A stretch of DNA of 64,000 nt from Prevotella sp. UBA2742 (GTDB lineage Bacteria; Bacteroidota; Bacteroidia; Bacteroidales; Bacteroidaceae). Location of the stretch: contig DEJS01000010.1 in assembly GCA_002353485.1 (NCBI GenBank), forward strand, positions 62,001-126,000. The letters are read 5' to 3'. The position numbers were made by a program, and so were the translations under genes. Of the stretch, positions 32,690 through 42,892 are shown one piece after another. A model generated the notes under the pieces. That model worked only from the letters and a program-made list of their open reading frames with translations, did not search any database and had not been told where the DNA came from. Each line of letters begins with the position of its first letter. The stretch's first letter is position 1.

Positions 32690-33688
32690 ATGGAATTTGC
32701 CAATAAAGAATATCTGTTGCTGCTCCTGCTGCTGATACCATACCTCATCTGGTATCTGATGTACAGGAAGAAATCCGAGCCCACCATGCGCATGAGCGAC
32801 ACAAACGTGTTCCGCTATGCTCCCCGTTCGTGGAAGGTGGCGCTCATGCCCCTGCAGCCCCTCCTGCGCATGGCGGCCTTCGTGCTGCTCGTGTTGGTGC
32901 TGGCACGGCCTCAGACACAGAACTCATGGAAAAACCAGACCGTGGAAGGCATCGACATCATGCTGGCCATGGACGTCTCGACATCCATGCTGGCCGAAGA
33001 CCTGCGTCCCAACCGTATCGAGGCCGCCAAGCAGGTGGCAGCCGAGTTTATCGTGGGTCGCCCTGACGACAACATCGGTCTGACCATCTTTGCCGGCGAG
33101 GCCTTCACACAGTGCCCCATGACCACCGACCACGCCTCACTGCTCAACCTGCTTCAAGGCGTGCGAACCGACATTGCTGCCCGTGGCTTGATAGAGGATG
33201 GCACAGCCATCGGCATGGGACTGGCCAATGCCGTCAGCCGACTGAAGGACTCTAAGGCCAAGAGCCGCGTGGTCATCCTGCTGACCGACGGTTCCAACAA
33301 CCGTGGCGACCTGTCGCCAATGACTGCTGCCGAGATAGCCAAGAGCCTGGGCATCCGTGTCTACACCATCGGTGTGGGTACCAACAAAGTGGCTCCTTAC
33401 CCCATGCAGGTGGGAGGCGGAGTGCAGTATGTCAACATCCCTGTGGAGATTGACACCAAGACCCTCCTGGACATTGCCACCGCTACCGATGGCGATTTCT
33501 ATCGGGCCACTAACAACCGTGAACTGCAGAACATCTACAAGGAGATTGACAAGCTGGAGAAGTCCAAGCTGAACGTCAAGAAGTTCAGCAAGAAGTACGA
33601 GGCCTACCAGCCCTTCGCACTGGCCGCAGCCATCATCCTCTTATTGGAAATTCTGCTCAGAATAACGATATTCCGTAAATTGCCGTAA
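32690..33688 (+). CDS. batA: VWA-domain membrane protein BatA
   Basis: A 332-residue inner-membrane protein. Two N-terminal membrane helices (about 7-24 and 58-78) lead into a von Willebrand A domain (about 90-290) with intact MIDAS residues: AMDVSTSML (DxSxS), a threonine in the TTDHAS region, and ILLTDGSNNRGD. A final membrane helix lies at about 308-327. The layout and position match BatA of the Bacteroides aerotolerance operon. The VWA domain probably faces the cytoplasm or periplasm and binds partners in a metal-dependent way. The next gene starts 3 bp later. Confidence 0.93.
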   Translation: MEFANKEYLLLLLLLIPYLIWYLMYRKKSEPTMRMSDTNVFRYAPRSWKVALMPLQPLLRMAAFVLLVLVLARPQTQNSWKNQTVEGIDIMLAMDVSTSMLAEDLRPNRIEAAKQVAAEFIVGRPDDNIGLTIFAGEAFTQCPMTTDHASLLNLLQGVRTDIAARGLIEDGTAIGMGLANAVSRLKDSKAKSRVVILLTDGSNNRGDLSPMTAAEIAKSLGIRVYTIGVGTNKVAPYPMQVGGGVQYVNIPVEIDTKTLLDIATATDGDFYRATNNRELQNIYKEIDKLEKSKLNVKKFSKKYEAYQPFALAAAIILLLEILLRITIFRKLP

Positions 33689-33691
33689 GCT

Positions 33692-35389
33692 ATGTTTCGA
33701 TTCGAAGACCCTATATACCTCTATCTCCTGGCGGTCATCCCGCTGCTGTTCATCGTCCGTTGGCTGATGCAGCGCCAGCAGAAACGCCGTCTGCGTAAGT
33801 TTGGCGACCCCGACCTGGTACGTCAGCTGATGCCTGACGTGTCGCGCCTGCGGCCTGCTGTCAAGTTCTGGCTTCTGTTAGGAGCCTTGGCACTGCTCAT
33901 CGTCATGCTGGCCCGTCCCCAGATGGGCACCCGCATTTCTCACGAGAAGCGTACGGGCATCGAGACCATCATCTGTATGGACATCAGCAACTCCATGTTG
34001 GCCGAGGACGTGACGCCCAGCCGTCTGGACCGTGCCAAGATGATGGTCGAGAATCTGGTAGATCACTTCACTAACGACAAGATAGGGCTCATCGTCTTCG
34101 CTGGCGATGCCTTCGTGCAGCTGCCCATTACCAGTGACTATGTTTCGGCCAAGATGTTCCTTTCGGGCATCGACCCCTCGCTGATAGCCACCCAGGGCAC
34201 CGATATTGCCGCCGCCATTACGCTGGCCACGCATAGCTTCACCCAGCAGGAAGGCGTAGGCAAGGCCGTCATTGTCATCACCGATGGCGAAGACCATGAA
34301 GGCGGTGCCATGGAGGCCGCCAAGGACGCCCGCGACAAAGGCATGAACGTCTATGTCCTCGGCATCGGCTCCACCAGTGGCGCCCCCATTCCCATGGGCA
34401 ATGGCGAGTACCTGAAGGACAACAGTGGCCAGACCGTTATGACGGGGCTTAACGATGCCATGTGCCGTCAGCTGGCCGATGCCGGCGGCGGAGCCTATAT
34501 CCATGTCGAGAACAACAGCAACGCCCAGGAAGTGCTTGACAGTGAGCTCGACAAGTTAGCAAAGAAAGAAATCTCCAGTACCATCTACAGCGACTTCGAC
34601 GAACAGTTCCAGGCCGTCGGAATACTGGTCCTGCTCCTGCTCGTCATCGAGGTATGCATACTCGAAATCAAGAATCCGTTGCTCAAGCGCGTCTCCCTGT
34701 TCCGTCGTGGCCCCAAGCCCGTAGCCGTCGTCTTGCTACTGCTGATGGCTGTCACTGCCGGGGCACAGACTGACCGTCAGCTGGTGCGTCAGGGCAACCG
34801 ACAGTTCCGTAAGGGCAATGCCGCCGACGCCGAGGTGTCGTACCGCAAGGCCGTAGAGAAACAGCCCCGCAATGCACAGGCCAACTTCAATCTGGGCAAT
34901 GCCCTCATGGCACAGCGTAAGGACTCGCTGGCCGTCACGCAGTTCGAGAAAGCTGCCAAATTGGAGACCAACCCCTTGCGTCGTGCACAGGCATACCATA
35001 ACATCGGGGTGATGTGTCAGCAGCACCAGATGTTCGGCGAGGCCATTGAAGCCTACAAGGAAGCCTTGCGCAACAACCCTGCCGACGACCAGACGCGCTA
35101 CAACCTGGAACTCTGTAAGCGCCAGCAGAAACAACAGCAGCAGAACCAGAACCAGCAGAATCAGCAGAACAAGGACAACAAAGACCAAAAGGACAAGGAT
35201 AATAAGGACCAACAACAGCAGCAGAAAGACCAGCAGAAGCAAGACCAGCAGAAGCAGGACCAGCAGATGAGCAAGGAGAATGCCGAGCAGTTGCTGAATG
35301 CTGCCATGCAAGAAGAAAAACAGACCCAGGAGCGCATGAAGAAGGCCCAGCAGAAGGCCCAGCGCCGCAGCCTGGAGAAAAACTGGTAA
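33692..35389 (+). CDS. batB: BatB-BatC fusion: VWA membrane protein plus TPR domain
   Basis: A 565-residue protein joining two Bat proteins. Residues 1-330 are BatB-like: two membrane helices, a VWA domain with intact CMDISNSML MIDAS and VITDGEDHEGG, and a third helix near 310-328. Residues 340-362 form a second signal-like hydrophobic segment (VAVVLLLLMAVTAGAQ). Then comes a BatC-like part: TPR repeats (RQGNRQFRKGNAADAEVSYR, NFNLGNALMAQRKDSLAV, YHNIGVMCQQH) to about 470. A long Gln/Asn/Lys/Asp low-complexity tract (about 475-530) and a helical end follow. There is no stop between the parts. BatD follows 9 bp later. Confidence 0.92.
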   Translation: MFRFEDPIYLYLLAVIPLLFIVRWLMQRQQKRRLRKFGDPDLVRQLMPDVSRLRPAVKFWLLLGALALLIVMLARPQMGTRISHEKRTGIETIICMDISNSMLAEDVTPSRLDRAKMMVENLVDHFTNDKIGLIVFAGDAFVQLPITSDYVSAKMFLSGIDPSLIATQGTDIAAAITLATHSFTQQEGVGKAVIVITDGEDHEGGAMEAAKDARDKGMNVYVLGIGSTSGAPIPMGNGEYLKDNSGQTVMTGLNDAMCRQLADAGGGAYIHVENNSNAQEVLDSELDKLAKKEISSTIYSDFDEQFQAVGILVLLLLVIEVCILEIKNPLLKRVSLFRRGPKPVAVVLLLLMAVTAGAQTDRQLVRQGNRQFRKGNAADAEVSYRKAVEKQPRNAQANFNLGNALMAQRKDSLAVTQFEKAAKLETNPLRRAQAYHNIGVMCQQHQMFGEAIEAYKEALRNNPADDQTRYNLELCKRQQKQQQQNQNQQNQQNKDNKDQKDKDNKDQQQQQKDQQKQDQQKQDQQMSKENAEQLLNAAMQEEKQTQERMKKAQQKAQRRSLEKNW

Positions 35390-35398
35390 GAAAAACGT

Positions 35399-37963
35399 AT
35401 GAAGAGACACCTTATAATTATACTATGTTTATGGACGGTTGCTGTCAGCTATGCGCAGACGCTGACAGGCCGTGCCCCGGGACAGGTGGCCGTAGGCGAG
35501 CAGTTCCGGCTAAGCTATACCGTAAATACCGACGAAGCCAGGGGATTCCGTGCCGGCAACATCCCCGACGATGCCTTCGACGTGCTCATGGGACCCTCCA
35601 CCAGTACGCAGTCCAGCTATCAGCTGGTCAACGGCCACATGTCCAGCTCGTCCAGCATCACCTATACCTATATCCTCTCCGCCAAGAAGCAGGGTTCTTT
35701 CACCATTCCCGCAGCCCATGTCACGGTAGACGGCAAGAATGTGCAGTCCAACGAGGTGCGCATCAAGGTGTCCGGCGAGGCCAAAGGAGGCCAGCAGGGC
35801 AGCCGTCAACAGCAGAGTGACAACGGCGAGGTGCGTGCGGCAGGCTCTGCCATCTCAGGCAGCGACCTCTTCATCAAGGTTACCGCCTCTAAACAGCACG
35901 TCCGCGAGCAGGAGCCCATCCTGCTCACATATAAGGTCTACACCCTTGTGGGTCTGACCCAGCTGAACGGTAAGATGGCCGACCTGAAGAGCTTCTACAC
36001 CCGCGAGGTTCCCCTGCCTCAGGAGAAGCAGTTCCATATCGAGAACCTCAATGGCCGTGCTTACCGTACCGTCACCTGGCAGCAGTATGTCATGTTCCCC
36101 CAGGCCACGGGCAAGCTCGAGGTGCCCAGCATCACCTACGAAGGCATCGTGGTACAGCAGAACCGCAACGTCGACCCCTTCGAGGCCTTCTTCAACGGAG
36201 GCTCTGGCTATATAGAGGTAAAGAAGAAGATTACAGCTCCCGGCATCACCATCCATGTCGACCCGCTGCCACAGCGCCCTGCCAACTTCTCGGGCGGCGT
36301 GGGTTCATACAGCATCTCTGCCCAGCTCGACAAGACCGAGGTGAAAGCCAACGACCCCGTCAAGCTGCGCGTCGTAGTCAGCGGTGTGGGCAACATGAAG
36401 CTCCTGAAGGAGCCGGAGGTGAAGTTCCCCAAGGACTTCGACCACTACGACGCCAAGGTCACCGACCAGACCAAGCTCACCACCAACGGTCTCGAGGGCA
36501 ACATCATCTACGACTTCCTGGCCGTACCTCGCCATCAGGGCACCTTCGAGATTCCTGCCGTCGAGTACACCTATTTCGACACCAGGAGCAACCAGTATAA
36601 GACGGTACGCACTGAGCCGTTCACCCTGCATGTGGCCAAGGGCGAGGGCGGCACCGCGACGGCTTACTCAGGACAGGAGGACATCAAGCAACTCAATAGC
36701 GACATCCATTACATCAAGACCGGCGACACCCGCCAGCACGCCGTCGACGATTTCTTCTTCGGCTCCACCCGCTACTGGGTAGCACTCTGCGTCCTCTTCC
36801 TGGGCTTCGTCTCGCTGTTCGTCATCTTCCGCCAGCGGGCCATCGACAATGCCGACATCGTCAAGCAGCGCGCCGGCAAGGCTAATAAGGTGGCTACGAA
36901 GCGACTGAAGAAAGCCGCCAAACTCATGGCCGCCGGCAAGCAGGGCGACTTCTACGACGAGGTGCTGCGTGCCCTCTGGGGCTATGTGGGCGATAAGCTG
37001 AACATGCCCGTAGAACAGCTGTCGCGCGAGAATATCAGCCAGCAACTGACCGCCCATGACGTTTCCGACGATACCATCCGCCAGTTCATCGGTGCGCTTG
37101 ACGAGTGCGAGTATGCCCGCTATGCCCCCGGCGATGCACAGGGTAACATGAATAAGGTTTATGATATGGCCATGACAGCTATCACCCAGATTGCCACCAC
37201 GATGAAGAAGAAACGACCCGCCCCCTCGGCCGTCGTACTGCTCTTCCTACTCCTGTCGCCGTTGTCCGCATCGGCAGTGACCAAGGCCCAGGCCGACAGC
37301 TCCTACGTTCAGGAGCACTACCAGCAGGCTGCTCGCCAGTACGAGGCGCTGCTCAAGCAGGGCGTCTCCGCTGACATCTATTACAACCTTGGCAACTGCT
37401 ACTATCGTATGGACAACATCACGCAGGCCGTCCTCGCCTACGAACGTGCCTTGCTGCTCTCGCCCGGCGACGAGGACATACGCTTCAACCTGCAGATGGC
37501 CCGTTCAAAGACCATCGACAAGATAACACCCGAGTCCGAGATGTTCTTCGTCACCTGGTATCACTCGTTGGTCAATATGCAGAGCGTCGACGCCTGGGCG
37601 CGACTGGCTCTCATAGCCCTTGCCATTGCCATCGTGCTGGCGCTGGCCTATCTCTTTGCCTCGCCTATATGGCTGCGCAAGGTAGGTTTCTTCGGCGCCC
37701 TGGCCGCACTGCTCCTCTTTCTTGGCAGCAATGTCTTCGCATGGCAGCAGAAACGCGGACTCGACCATCGCACCGGCGCCGTCGTCATACGTTCGGCCGT
37801 GAACGTCAAGAGCACCCCGTCCCGAAACGGTACCGACCTCTTCATACTGCACGAGGGCACGCGCGTCACCATTACCGACTCGTCCATGAAGGGCTGGAAG
37901 GAAATCCGGGTGGGCGACGGCAAGCAGGGCTGGCTCGAAACCAAGGAGATAGAAGTAATATAG
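35399..37963 (+). CDS. batD: BatD-BatE fusion: large periplasmic Bat protein plus TPR/SH3 part
   Basis: An 854-residue protein. Residues 1-18 are a signal peptide, and about 20-430 form the BatD extracytoplasmic beta-rich region. A membrane helix lies at about 457-480, followed by a cytoplasmic helical domain (about 500-600). At residue 602 a second signal-like sequence begins (MKKKRPAPSAVVLLFLLL). It leads to a BatE-like part with TPR repeats (about 625-700), two membrane helices (about 734-780) and a C-terminal SH3-like domain (about 795-854, VVIRSAVNVKSTPS). An internal in-frame ATG at 37202 could also start BatE alone. The gene ends the Bat operon. Confidence 0.9.
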   Translation: MKRHLIIILCLWTVAVSYAQTLTGRAPGQVAVGEQFRLSYTVNTDEARGFRAGNIPDDAFDVLMGPSTSTQSSYQLVNGHMSSSSSITYTYILSAKKQGSFTIPAAHVTVDGKNVQSNEVRIKVSGEAKGGQQGSRQQQSDNGEVRAAGSAISGSDLFIKVTASKQHVREQEPILLTYKVYTLVGLTQLNGKMADLKSFYTREVPLPQEKQFHIENLNGRAYRTVTWQQYVMFPQATGKLEVPSITYEGIVVQQNRNVDPFEAFFNGGSGYIEVKKKITAPGITIHVDPLPQRPANFSGGVGSYSISAQLDKTEVKANDPVKLRVVVSGVGNMKLLKEPEVKFPKDFDHYDAKVTDQTKLTTNGLEGNIIYDFLAVPRHQGTFEIPAVEYTYFDTRSNQYKTVRTEPFTLHVAKGEGGTATAYSGQEDIKQLNSDIHYIKTGDTRQHAVDDFFFGSTRYWVALCVLFLGFVSLFVIFRQRAIDNADIVKQRAGKANKVATKRLKKAAKLMAAGKQGDFYDEVLRALWGYVGDKLNMPVEQLSRENISQQLTAHDVSDDTIRQFIGALDECEYARYAPGDAQGNMNKVYDMAMTAITQIATTMKKKRPAPSAVVLLFLLLSPLSASAVTKAQADSSYVQEHYQQAARQYEALLKQGVSADIYYNLGNCYYRMDNITQAVLAYERALLLSPGDEDIRFNLQMARSKTIDKITPESEMFFVTWYHSLVNMQSVDAWARLALIALAIAIVLALAYLFASPIWLRKVGFFGALAALLLFLGSNVFAWQQKRGLDHRTGAVVIRSAVNVKSTPSRNGTDLFILHEGTRVTITDSSMKGWKEIRVGDGKQGWLETKEIEVI

Positions 37964-38009
37964 TTCACAAAGTCCCGATATTCGGCAATAACGTAATCAT
38001 TAAATCGCA

Positions 38010-38657
38010 ATGGAAGAACTGATACAATTCGATAAGCACCTGCTCTTGGCGCTGAACGGCAGCGATTCGGCGTTCCTCGACAGCGTCATTATGACGCTGA
38101 CCACCGCCACGACGTGGATACCCCTCTATATAGCCTTGCTATACGTCGTGATAAGTGTCAACCGCAACGTGCGCGATGTGCTGCTCATCCTGGCCGCGGC
38201 AGGTCTGTGCGTAGCATTGGCCGGAGCGGTAGACGACGAGATAGTGAAGCCCCTCGTAGCCCGCTGGCGTCCTACACACGATCCGGAGATAGGACATCTC
38301 GTCGACATCGTCGACGGCTACCGTGGCGGCAACTACGGCTTCTTCTCTGCTCATGCTGCCAATACCTTCTCCATCGCCGTCTTCTTCTCGTTGCTCATGC
38401 GTCAGCTGCCCTTCACCTGCTTCATGGTGGCGTGGTCGCTCACCAACTGCTATACGCGCCTTTATCTCGGCGTACACTATCCCGGCGACATCACCGTCGG
38501 ACTCCTCTGGGGTGGACTGGTAGGCTGGGTGGTCTATCGCTTCTTCTATTGCCGCCTGACCATTCCCGCCAAATACCCCATCCGCTACTGCTATGTACCT
38601 ATGGCCGTCTTGATGCTCACCCTGCTCTTTGCACTGGGCAAGGCTGCCATGGCGTAA
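38010..38657 (+). CDS. PAP2-family membrane phosphatase
   Basis: A 215-residue membrane protein with about five hydrophobic helices and the PAP2 (type 2 phosphatidic acid phosphatase) catalytic motifs in order: KPLVARWRPTHD (KxxxxxxRP), GFFSAHAANTF (PSGH-type with Ser and His) and SLTNCYTRLYLGVHYPGD (SRxxxxxHxxxD-type with His and Asp). In the first half-motif of the third block Thr stands where Ser is usual. The substrate could be undecaprenyl pyrophosphate, lipid A phosphate or another lipid; the sequence does not decide. It lies 46 bp after the Bat operon and 19 bp before queA. Confidence 0.92.
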   Translation: MEELIQFDKHLLLALNGSDSAFLDSVIMTLTTATTWIPLYIALLYVVISVNRNVRDVLLILAAAGLCVALAGAVDDEIVKPLVARWRPTHDPEIGHLVDIVDGYRGGNYGFFSAHAANTFSIAVFFSLLMRQLPFTCFMVAWSLTNCYTRLYLGVHYPGDITVGLLWGGLVGWVVYRFFYCRLTIPAKYPIRYCYVPMAVLMLTLLFALGKAAMA

Positions 38658-38676
38658 CACCCACCCGTTAAGACTT

Positions 38677-39957
38677 ATGGATACAAAGGACATACATATC
38701 AGCGAATATAACTACGCTCTGACTGACGACCGCATCGCGAAGTTCCCGATAGCGGAGCGCGACCACTCAAAGTTGCTCGTCTACGACAGGGGCACGGTGT
38801 CGGAAGACGTGTTCTACCGCCTGGCCGACCATCTGCCCAAGGGCGCACTGATGGTCATGAACAATACAAAGGTCATCCAGGCACGTCTTCATTTCCGTAA
38901 GCCCGATGCCCAGGGCCAGCCCACGGGAGCACTCATCGAGGTGTTCCTCTTAGAGCCCTTCCTCCCGGCCGACTACGAACAGATGTTCCAGCAGACCGAC
39001 CACTGCCAGTGGCTCTGTCTGGTGGGCAACCAGAAGAAGTGGATAGCGCGCAACGCCTCCGCCCCCGGCGCTAAGAAGGACGTCATCCTCAGCCGCACGG
39101 TAGTCATCCGCGACCATGCCATTACCCTCAGCGCCCACCATCTGGGCGAGCACGGCACTAGTCAGCTCGTCGAGTTCCAATGGACAGGCGGCGTCTCCTT
39201 CGCCGACGTCCTCGACGCCATGGGCGAGTTGCCCATACCACCATACCTGAACCGCGAGACTCAGGAAAGCGACAAGACCACCTACCAGACCGTCTATTCC
39301 AAGATAAAAGGCAGTGTGGCCGCACCTACCGCAGGGTTGCACTTCACCCAGCGCGTGCTCGCTGACGTCGATGCCCACGGCATCGAGCGCGAAGAGGTGA
39401 CGCTGCACGTAGGCGCCGGCACCTTCCGCCCCGTCAAGAGCGACACCATCGGCCAGCACCCCATGCACACCGAGTACATTGCCGTACGACGCCACACCAT
39501 CGACCGGCTTATTGCCCACAGTGCACAGGCCATTGCCGTCGGAACCACCAGCGTACGTACCCTTGAGAGCCTTTACTACATGGGCCTGAAGGTGCTCCGC
39601 AATCCCGACGTCACCGAGGAACAGCTGCACGTCAGCCAGTGGGAACCCTACGACGAACGCCAGCACAGCGTGGCGCCCATTGATGCGCTCCAGGCCCTCT
39701 CTCAATGGATGCAGCGTCAGCACATGGACGTGCTCCACTCCTCTACACAAATCATCATTGCCCCAGGCTATGACTATCACATTGTCAACATGCTCATTAC
39801 CAACTTCCACCAGCCCCAGAGCACCCTCCTCTTGCTGGTAAGTGCCTTTGTACATGGCGACTGGCGCAAAATCTACGACTATGCCCTGGCCCACGACTTC
39901 CGCTTCCTTAGCTATGGCGACTCGTCACTGTTAATTCCATCAACAACTAATAAGTAA
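38677..39957 (+). CDS. queA: S-adenosylmethionine:tRNA ribosyltransferase-isomerase
   Basis: A 426-residue enzyme of queuosine synthesis that transfers the ribosyl part of SAM to preQ1 in tRNA. It shows NYALTDDRIAKFPIAERDHSKLLVYDR at the start, VMNNTKVIQARL, LGEHGTSQLVEF, the strongly conserved GELPIPPYLNR, KGSVAAPTAGLHFT, LHVGAGTFRPVK, and near the end TNFHQPQSTLLLLVSAF. It is longer than the roughly 350-residue E. coli enzyme by scattered insertions. ATG 38677 gives the expected opening; an earlier in-frame ATG lies inside the PAP2 gene. nadE follows 5 bp later. No preQ1 riboswitch was seen. Confidence 0.96.
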   Translation: MDTKDIHISEYNYALTDDRIAKFPIAERDHSKLLVYDRGTVSEDVFYRLADHLPKGALMVMNNTKVIQARLHFRKPDAQGQPTGALIEVFLLEPFLPADYEQMFQQTDHCQWLCLVGNQKKWIARNASAPGAKKDVILSRTVVIRDHAITLSAHHLGEHGTSQLVEFQWTGGVSFADVLDAMGELPIPPYLNRETQESDKTTYQTVYSKIKGSVAAPTAGLHFTQRVLADVDAHGIEREEVTLHVGAGTFRPVKSDTIGQHPMHTEYIAVRRHTIDRLIAHSAQAIAVGTTSVRTLESLYYMGLKVLRNPDVTEEQLHVSQWEPYDERQHSVAPIDALQALSQWMQRQHMDVLHSSTQIIIAPGYDYHIVNMLITNFHQPQSTLLLLVSAFVHGDWRKIYDYALAHDFRFLSYGDSSLLIPSTTNK

Positions 39958-39962
39958 CAAGC

Positions 39963-41888
39963 ATGAAATACGGATTCATTAAGGTGGCCGCTGCGGTTCC
40001 TGCCGTCAAGGTGGCCGACGTCGACTTCAATGTCCAGGAGCTCCAGAAGCTCATTGCCCTCGCCGAGGGACAGCATGTGGAGGTAGTATGTTTCCCCGAG
40101 CTCTGTATCACCGGCTATACCTGCCAGGACCTTTTCAAGGAGCAGCTGCTGCTCTCGAAGTCCGAAGAGGGGCTCCTCATGCTACTCGACTTCACACGAA
40201 AGCTCGATGTCGTCTGTATCGTGGGACTCCCCGTCCTGGCCGGCGGACTGCTGCTCAACTGTGCGGCAGTCATCCAGCAGGGCACAATACTGGGCGTGGT
40301 ACCAAAGACCTACCTGCCCAACTACAGCGAGTTCTATGAGAAGCGATGGTTCGCCTCCGCCCAGGACCTCAATCCCACCGACGTCTATCTGGCCGGCTCA
40401 CGCATCACGCTGTCGTCAGAGCCGCTGCTGTTCCAGACACCCGATGGCGTCAACTTCGGCGTCGAGATATGCGAAGACGTATGGGCACCCATACCGCCCA
40501 GCAACAATCTTACGATGGCCGGTGCCGACATCGTCTTCAACTGCTCTGCCAGCAACGAGCTCATTGGCAAGCACCGCTACCTGCGTTCGCTGGTGGCCCA
40601 GCAGAGCGCACGCACCATGAGCGGCTACGTCTATGCCTCCTGTGGCTTCGGCGAGTCCACTCAGGACGTCGTCTACGGAGGCAACGCCATGATATTCGAG
40701 AATGGCACACTGCTGGTCGAGGGCGACCGCTTCTCGTTCCAGCCACAGCTGCAGACCGCACAGGTCGACGTCGAGCGCCTGCGTACCGAGCGACACTCCA
40801 ACTCCACCTTCATCAACGCCCAGCGCGAAGCCCATGCCCGCTTCGTTCCTGCCAAGCATGCACTCGAGGAACACCCCTTCCTCCTGGAGCGTCACGTCAA
40901 GGCTCATCCCTTTATTCCTGACAACAACGAGATGGCCGAGACATGCGAAGAGATACTCAACATTCAGGTGGCCGGTCTGGCCAAGCGACTCTACCATACC
41001 AGCTGCGAGCACGTCGTGCTGGGCATCAGCGGCGGACTCGACTCCACACTGGCACTGCTCGTCTGCGTGCGCACCTTCGACAAGTTAGGGCTCGACCGCA
41101 ATGGCATCGTAGGCGTCACCATGCCGGGCTTCGGCACCACCGACCGCACTCACGACAATGCCGTGTCACTCATGCAGTCGCTGGGCATCTCGCAGATGGA
41201 GATACCCATTGCTAAGGCCGTCACACAGCACTTCAGCGACATCGGACACGACGCCTCCAAACACGACGCCACCTACGAGAACTCGCAGGCACGCGAGCGT
41301 ACGCAGATTCTCATGGACCTCGCCAACAAGCTCGGAGCCATCGTCGTAGGCACTGGCGACCTGTCAGAGCTGGCCCTCGGATGGGCCACCTACAACGGTG
41401 ACCACATGTCCATGTATGGCGTCAATGCCGGAATACCAAAGACCCTCATCCAGTACCTCATACGCTATATGGCTCTCCTGCCCAAGTTCGCAGCACAGCG
41501 CGACACACTCATCGATGTCGTCGACACGCCCATCTCGCCCGAGCTGACGCCTGCCGATGCCAAGGGCAACATACTCCAGAAGACAGAAGACCTCGTAGGC
41601 CCCTACGAGCTGCACGACTTCTTCCTGTACTACTTCCTGCGCTATGGCTTCAGCCCTGCAAAGATATTCATGCTGGCACAGGCGGCCTTCGGCGAGACGT
41701 ACGACAAGGAGACCGTCAAGAAGTGGCTCACCACCTTCTGCCGGCGCTTCTTCTCCCAGCAGTTCAAGCGCTCCTGTCTGCCCGACGGACCGAAGGTGGG
41801 CAGCATATCCCTCTCGCCGCGTGGCGACTGGCGTATGGCCAGCGATGCCTCCAGCGCTTTATGGTTAAAAGAATGTGACGAACTATGA
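39963..41888 (+). CDS. nadE: glutamine-dependent NAD+ synthetase
   Basis: A 641-residue two-domain enzyme making NAD+ from nicotinate adenine dinucleotide, ATP and glutamine. The N-terminal nitrilase-like glutaminase carries the Glu-Lys-Cys triad in [10 protein letters not shown] (about 43), [19 protein letters not shown] (about 117) and GVEICEDVW (about 163). The C-terminal synthetase has the PPi-binding [12 protein letters not shown] near 357 and [22 protein letters not shown] further on. Both halves are intact and the length is normal. The stop overlaps the DUF4375-like gene start (ATGA), so they are coupled. Confidence 0.97.
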   Translation: MKYGFIKVAAAVPAVKVADVDFNVQELQKLIALAEGQHVEVVCFPELCITGYTCQDLFKEQLLLSKSEEGLLMLLDFTRKLDVVCIVGLPVLAGGLLLNCAAVIQQGTILGVVPKTYLPNYSEFYEKRWFASAQDLNPTDVYLAGSRITLSSEPLLFQTPDGVNFGVEICEDVWAPIPPSNNLTMAGADIVFNCSASNELIGKHRYLRSLVAQQSARTMSGYVYASCGFGESTQDVVYGGNAMIFENGTLLVEGDRFSFQPQLQTAQVDVERLRTERHSNSTFINAQREAHARFVPAKHALEEHPFLLERHVKAHPFIPDNNEMAETCEEILNIQVAGLAKRLYHTSCEHVVLGISGGLDSTLALLVCVRTFDKLGLDRNGIVGVTMPGFGTTDRTHDNAVSLMQSLGISQMEIPIAKAVTQHFSDIGHDASKHDATYENSQARERTQILMDLANKLGAIVVGTGDLSELALGWATYNGDHMSMYGVNAGIPKTLIQYLIRYMALLPKFAAQRDTLIDVVDTPISPELTPADAKGNILQKTEDLVGPYELHDFFLYYFLRYGFSPAKIFMLAQAAFGETYDKETVKKWLTTFCRRFFSQQFKRSCLPDGPKVGSISLSPRGDWRMASDASSALWLKECDEL

Positions 41889-42391
41889 TACAGGTAACAG
41901 TACGCGACAACGACCTGCGACAGGCTGCCGCACAGGGCATGGATGCCTTCGTGGCAACCTTCGTCGATGCCGTCCGACAGGCCATTGGCGGACAGCTCAC
42001 TGCCGACAACATGCCACAGCTCAATAGCGACCAAATCACACTGCTCGCATGGGACATACTGCACCAGGAGGTGATGGACGGGGGCTTCGTACAGCTCATA
42101 CATAACGGCTACGGGCCCTTCATCTTCAAGAACCCGCTGGCCAAGGCGCTCAGGCTCTGGGGCCTGCGCGACCTCTCGAAACTCATATACAATGCTCATA
42201 CCCTCTACACCAAGTACGGACAAGCCATCGAGCAAGACTGCACCGACGACGAGTTTATGGCGCTCTTCGAGCAGTATCCTGAGTTCGACGACATGGACGA
42301 CCTCTTCGTTGAGCAGGAAGAGCAGTGGACCGAGCTCATTGCCCGCTACATTGACGAGCATATAGAGAACTTTGCCGTCATACAGAGTTGA
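41885..42391 (+). CDS. DMP19 / DUF4375-like protein
   Basis: A 168-residue soluble acidic protein. The stretch ITLLAWDILHQEVMDGGFVQLIHNGYGPFIF (about 51-80) is the signature of the DUF4375/DMP19 family. It is followed by ALRLWGLRDLSKLIYNAHTLY and a very acidic C-terminal part (about 110-150) that could mimic DNA. No enzymatic motif is visible. It is translationally coupled to nadE and followed 15 bp later by smpB. What it does in this operon is unknown. Confidence 0.82.
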   Translation: MIQVTVRDNDLRQAAAQGMDAFVATFVDAVRQAIGGQLTADNMPQLNSDQITLLAWDILHQEVMDGGFVQLIHNGYGPFIFKNPLAKALRLWGLRDLSKLIYNAHTLYTKYGQAIEQDCTDDEFMALFEQYPEFDDMDDLFVEQEEQWTELIARYIDEHIENFAVIQS

Positions 42392-42406
42392 CGTAATAAC
42401 CACCAA

Positions 42407-42892
42407 ATGAATAAGGAACAAGAACTAATCAGGAAGAAGAGTCCTGTCAATATCAAGAATAAGAAAGCCTCGTTCGAATACTTCTTCATCGAGACCTTCA
42501 CGGCAGGCATTGTCCTTACCGGAACCGAAATAAAGAGCATCCGCATGGGCAAAGCCTCGCTCGTCGATACCTACTGCACCATAATGAATGGCGAGATGTG
42601 GGTAAAGGGCATGAACATTTCGCCCTACTTCTATGGCTCGTACAACAACCACGAGATGAAGCGCGACCGCAAGCTGCTGCTTACCAGGCGCGAAATACAG
42701 AAACTGGCCTCCGCCACCAAGCAGACCGGATATACCATTGTGCCGCTGCTCGTGTTCATCGACGAGAAAGGTCGTGCCAAGATGGACATTGCCCTCTGCA
42801 AGGGTAAGAAGCAGTACGACAAGCGCCAGTCGCTCAAAGAACAGGAAGACCGCCGCGAGATGGATCGCGCCATGAAGGTATGGAGCAAGTAA
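42407..42892 (+). CDS. smpB: SsrA-binding protein
   Basis: A 161-residue RNA-binding protein that carries tmRNA to stalled ribosomes. Conserved blocks include [67 protein letters not shown] and the C-terminal [22 protein letters not shown] tail that inserts in the mRNA channel. Length is normal. The tmRNA gene itself is not in the window. The 3' end overlaps metH by 13 bp. Confidence 0.97.
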   Translation: MNKEQELIRKKSPVNIKNKKASFEYFFIETFTAGIVLTGTEIKSIRMGKASLVDTYCTIMNGEMWVKGMNISPYFYGSYNNHEMKRDRKLLLTRREIQKLASATKQTGYTIVPLLVFIDEKGRAKMDIALCKGKKQYDKRQSLKEQEDRREMDRAMKVWSK

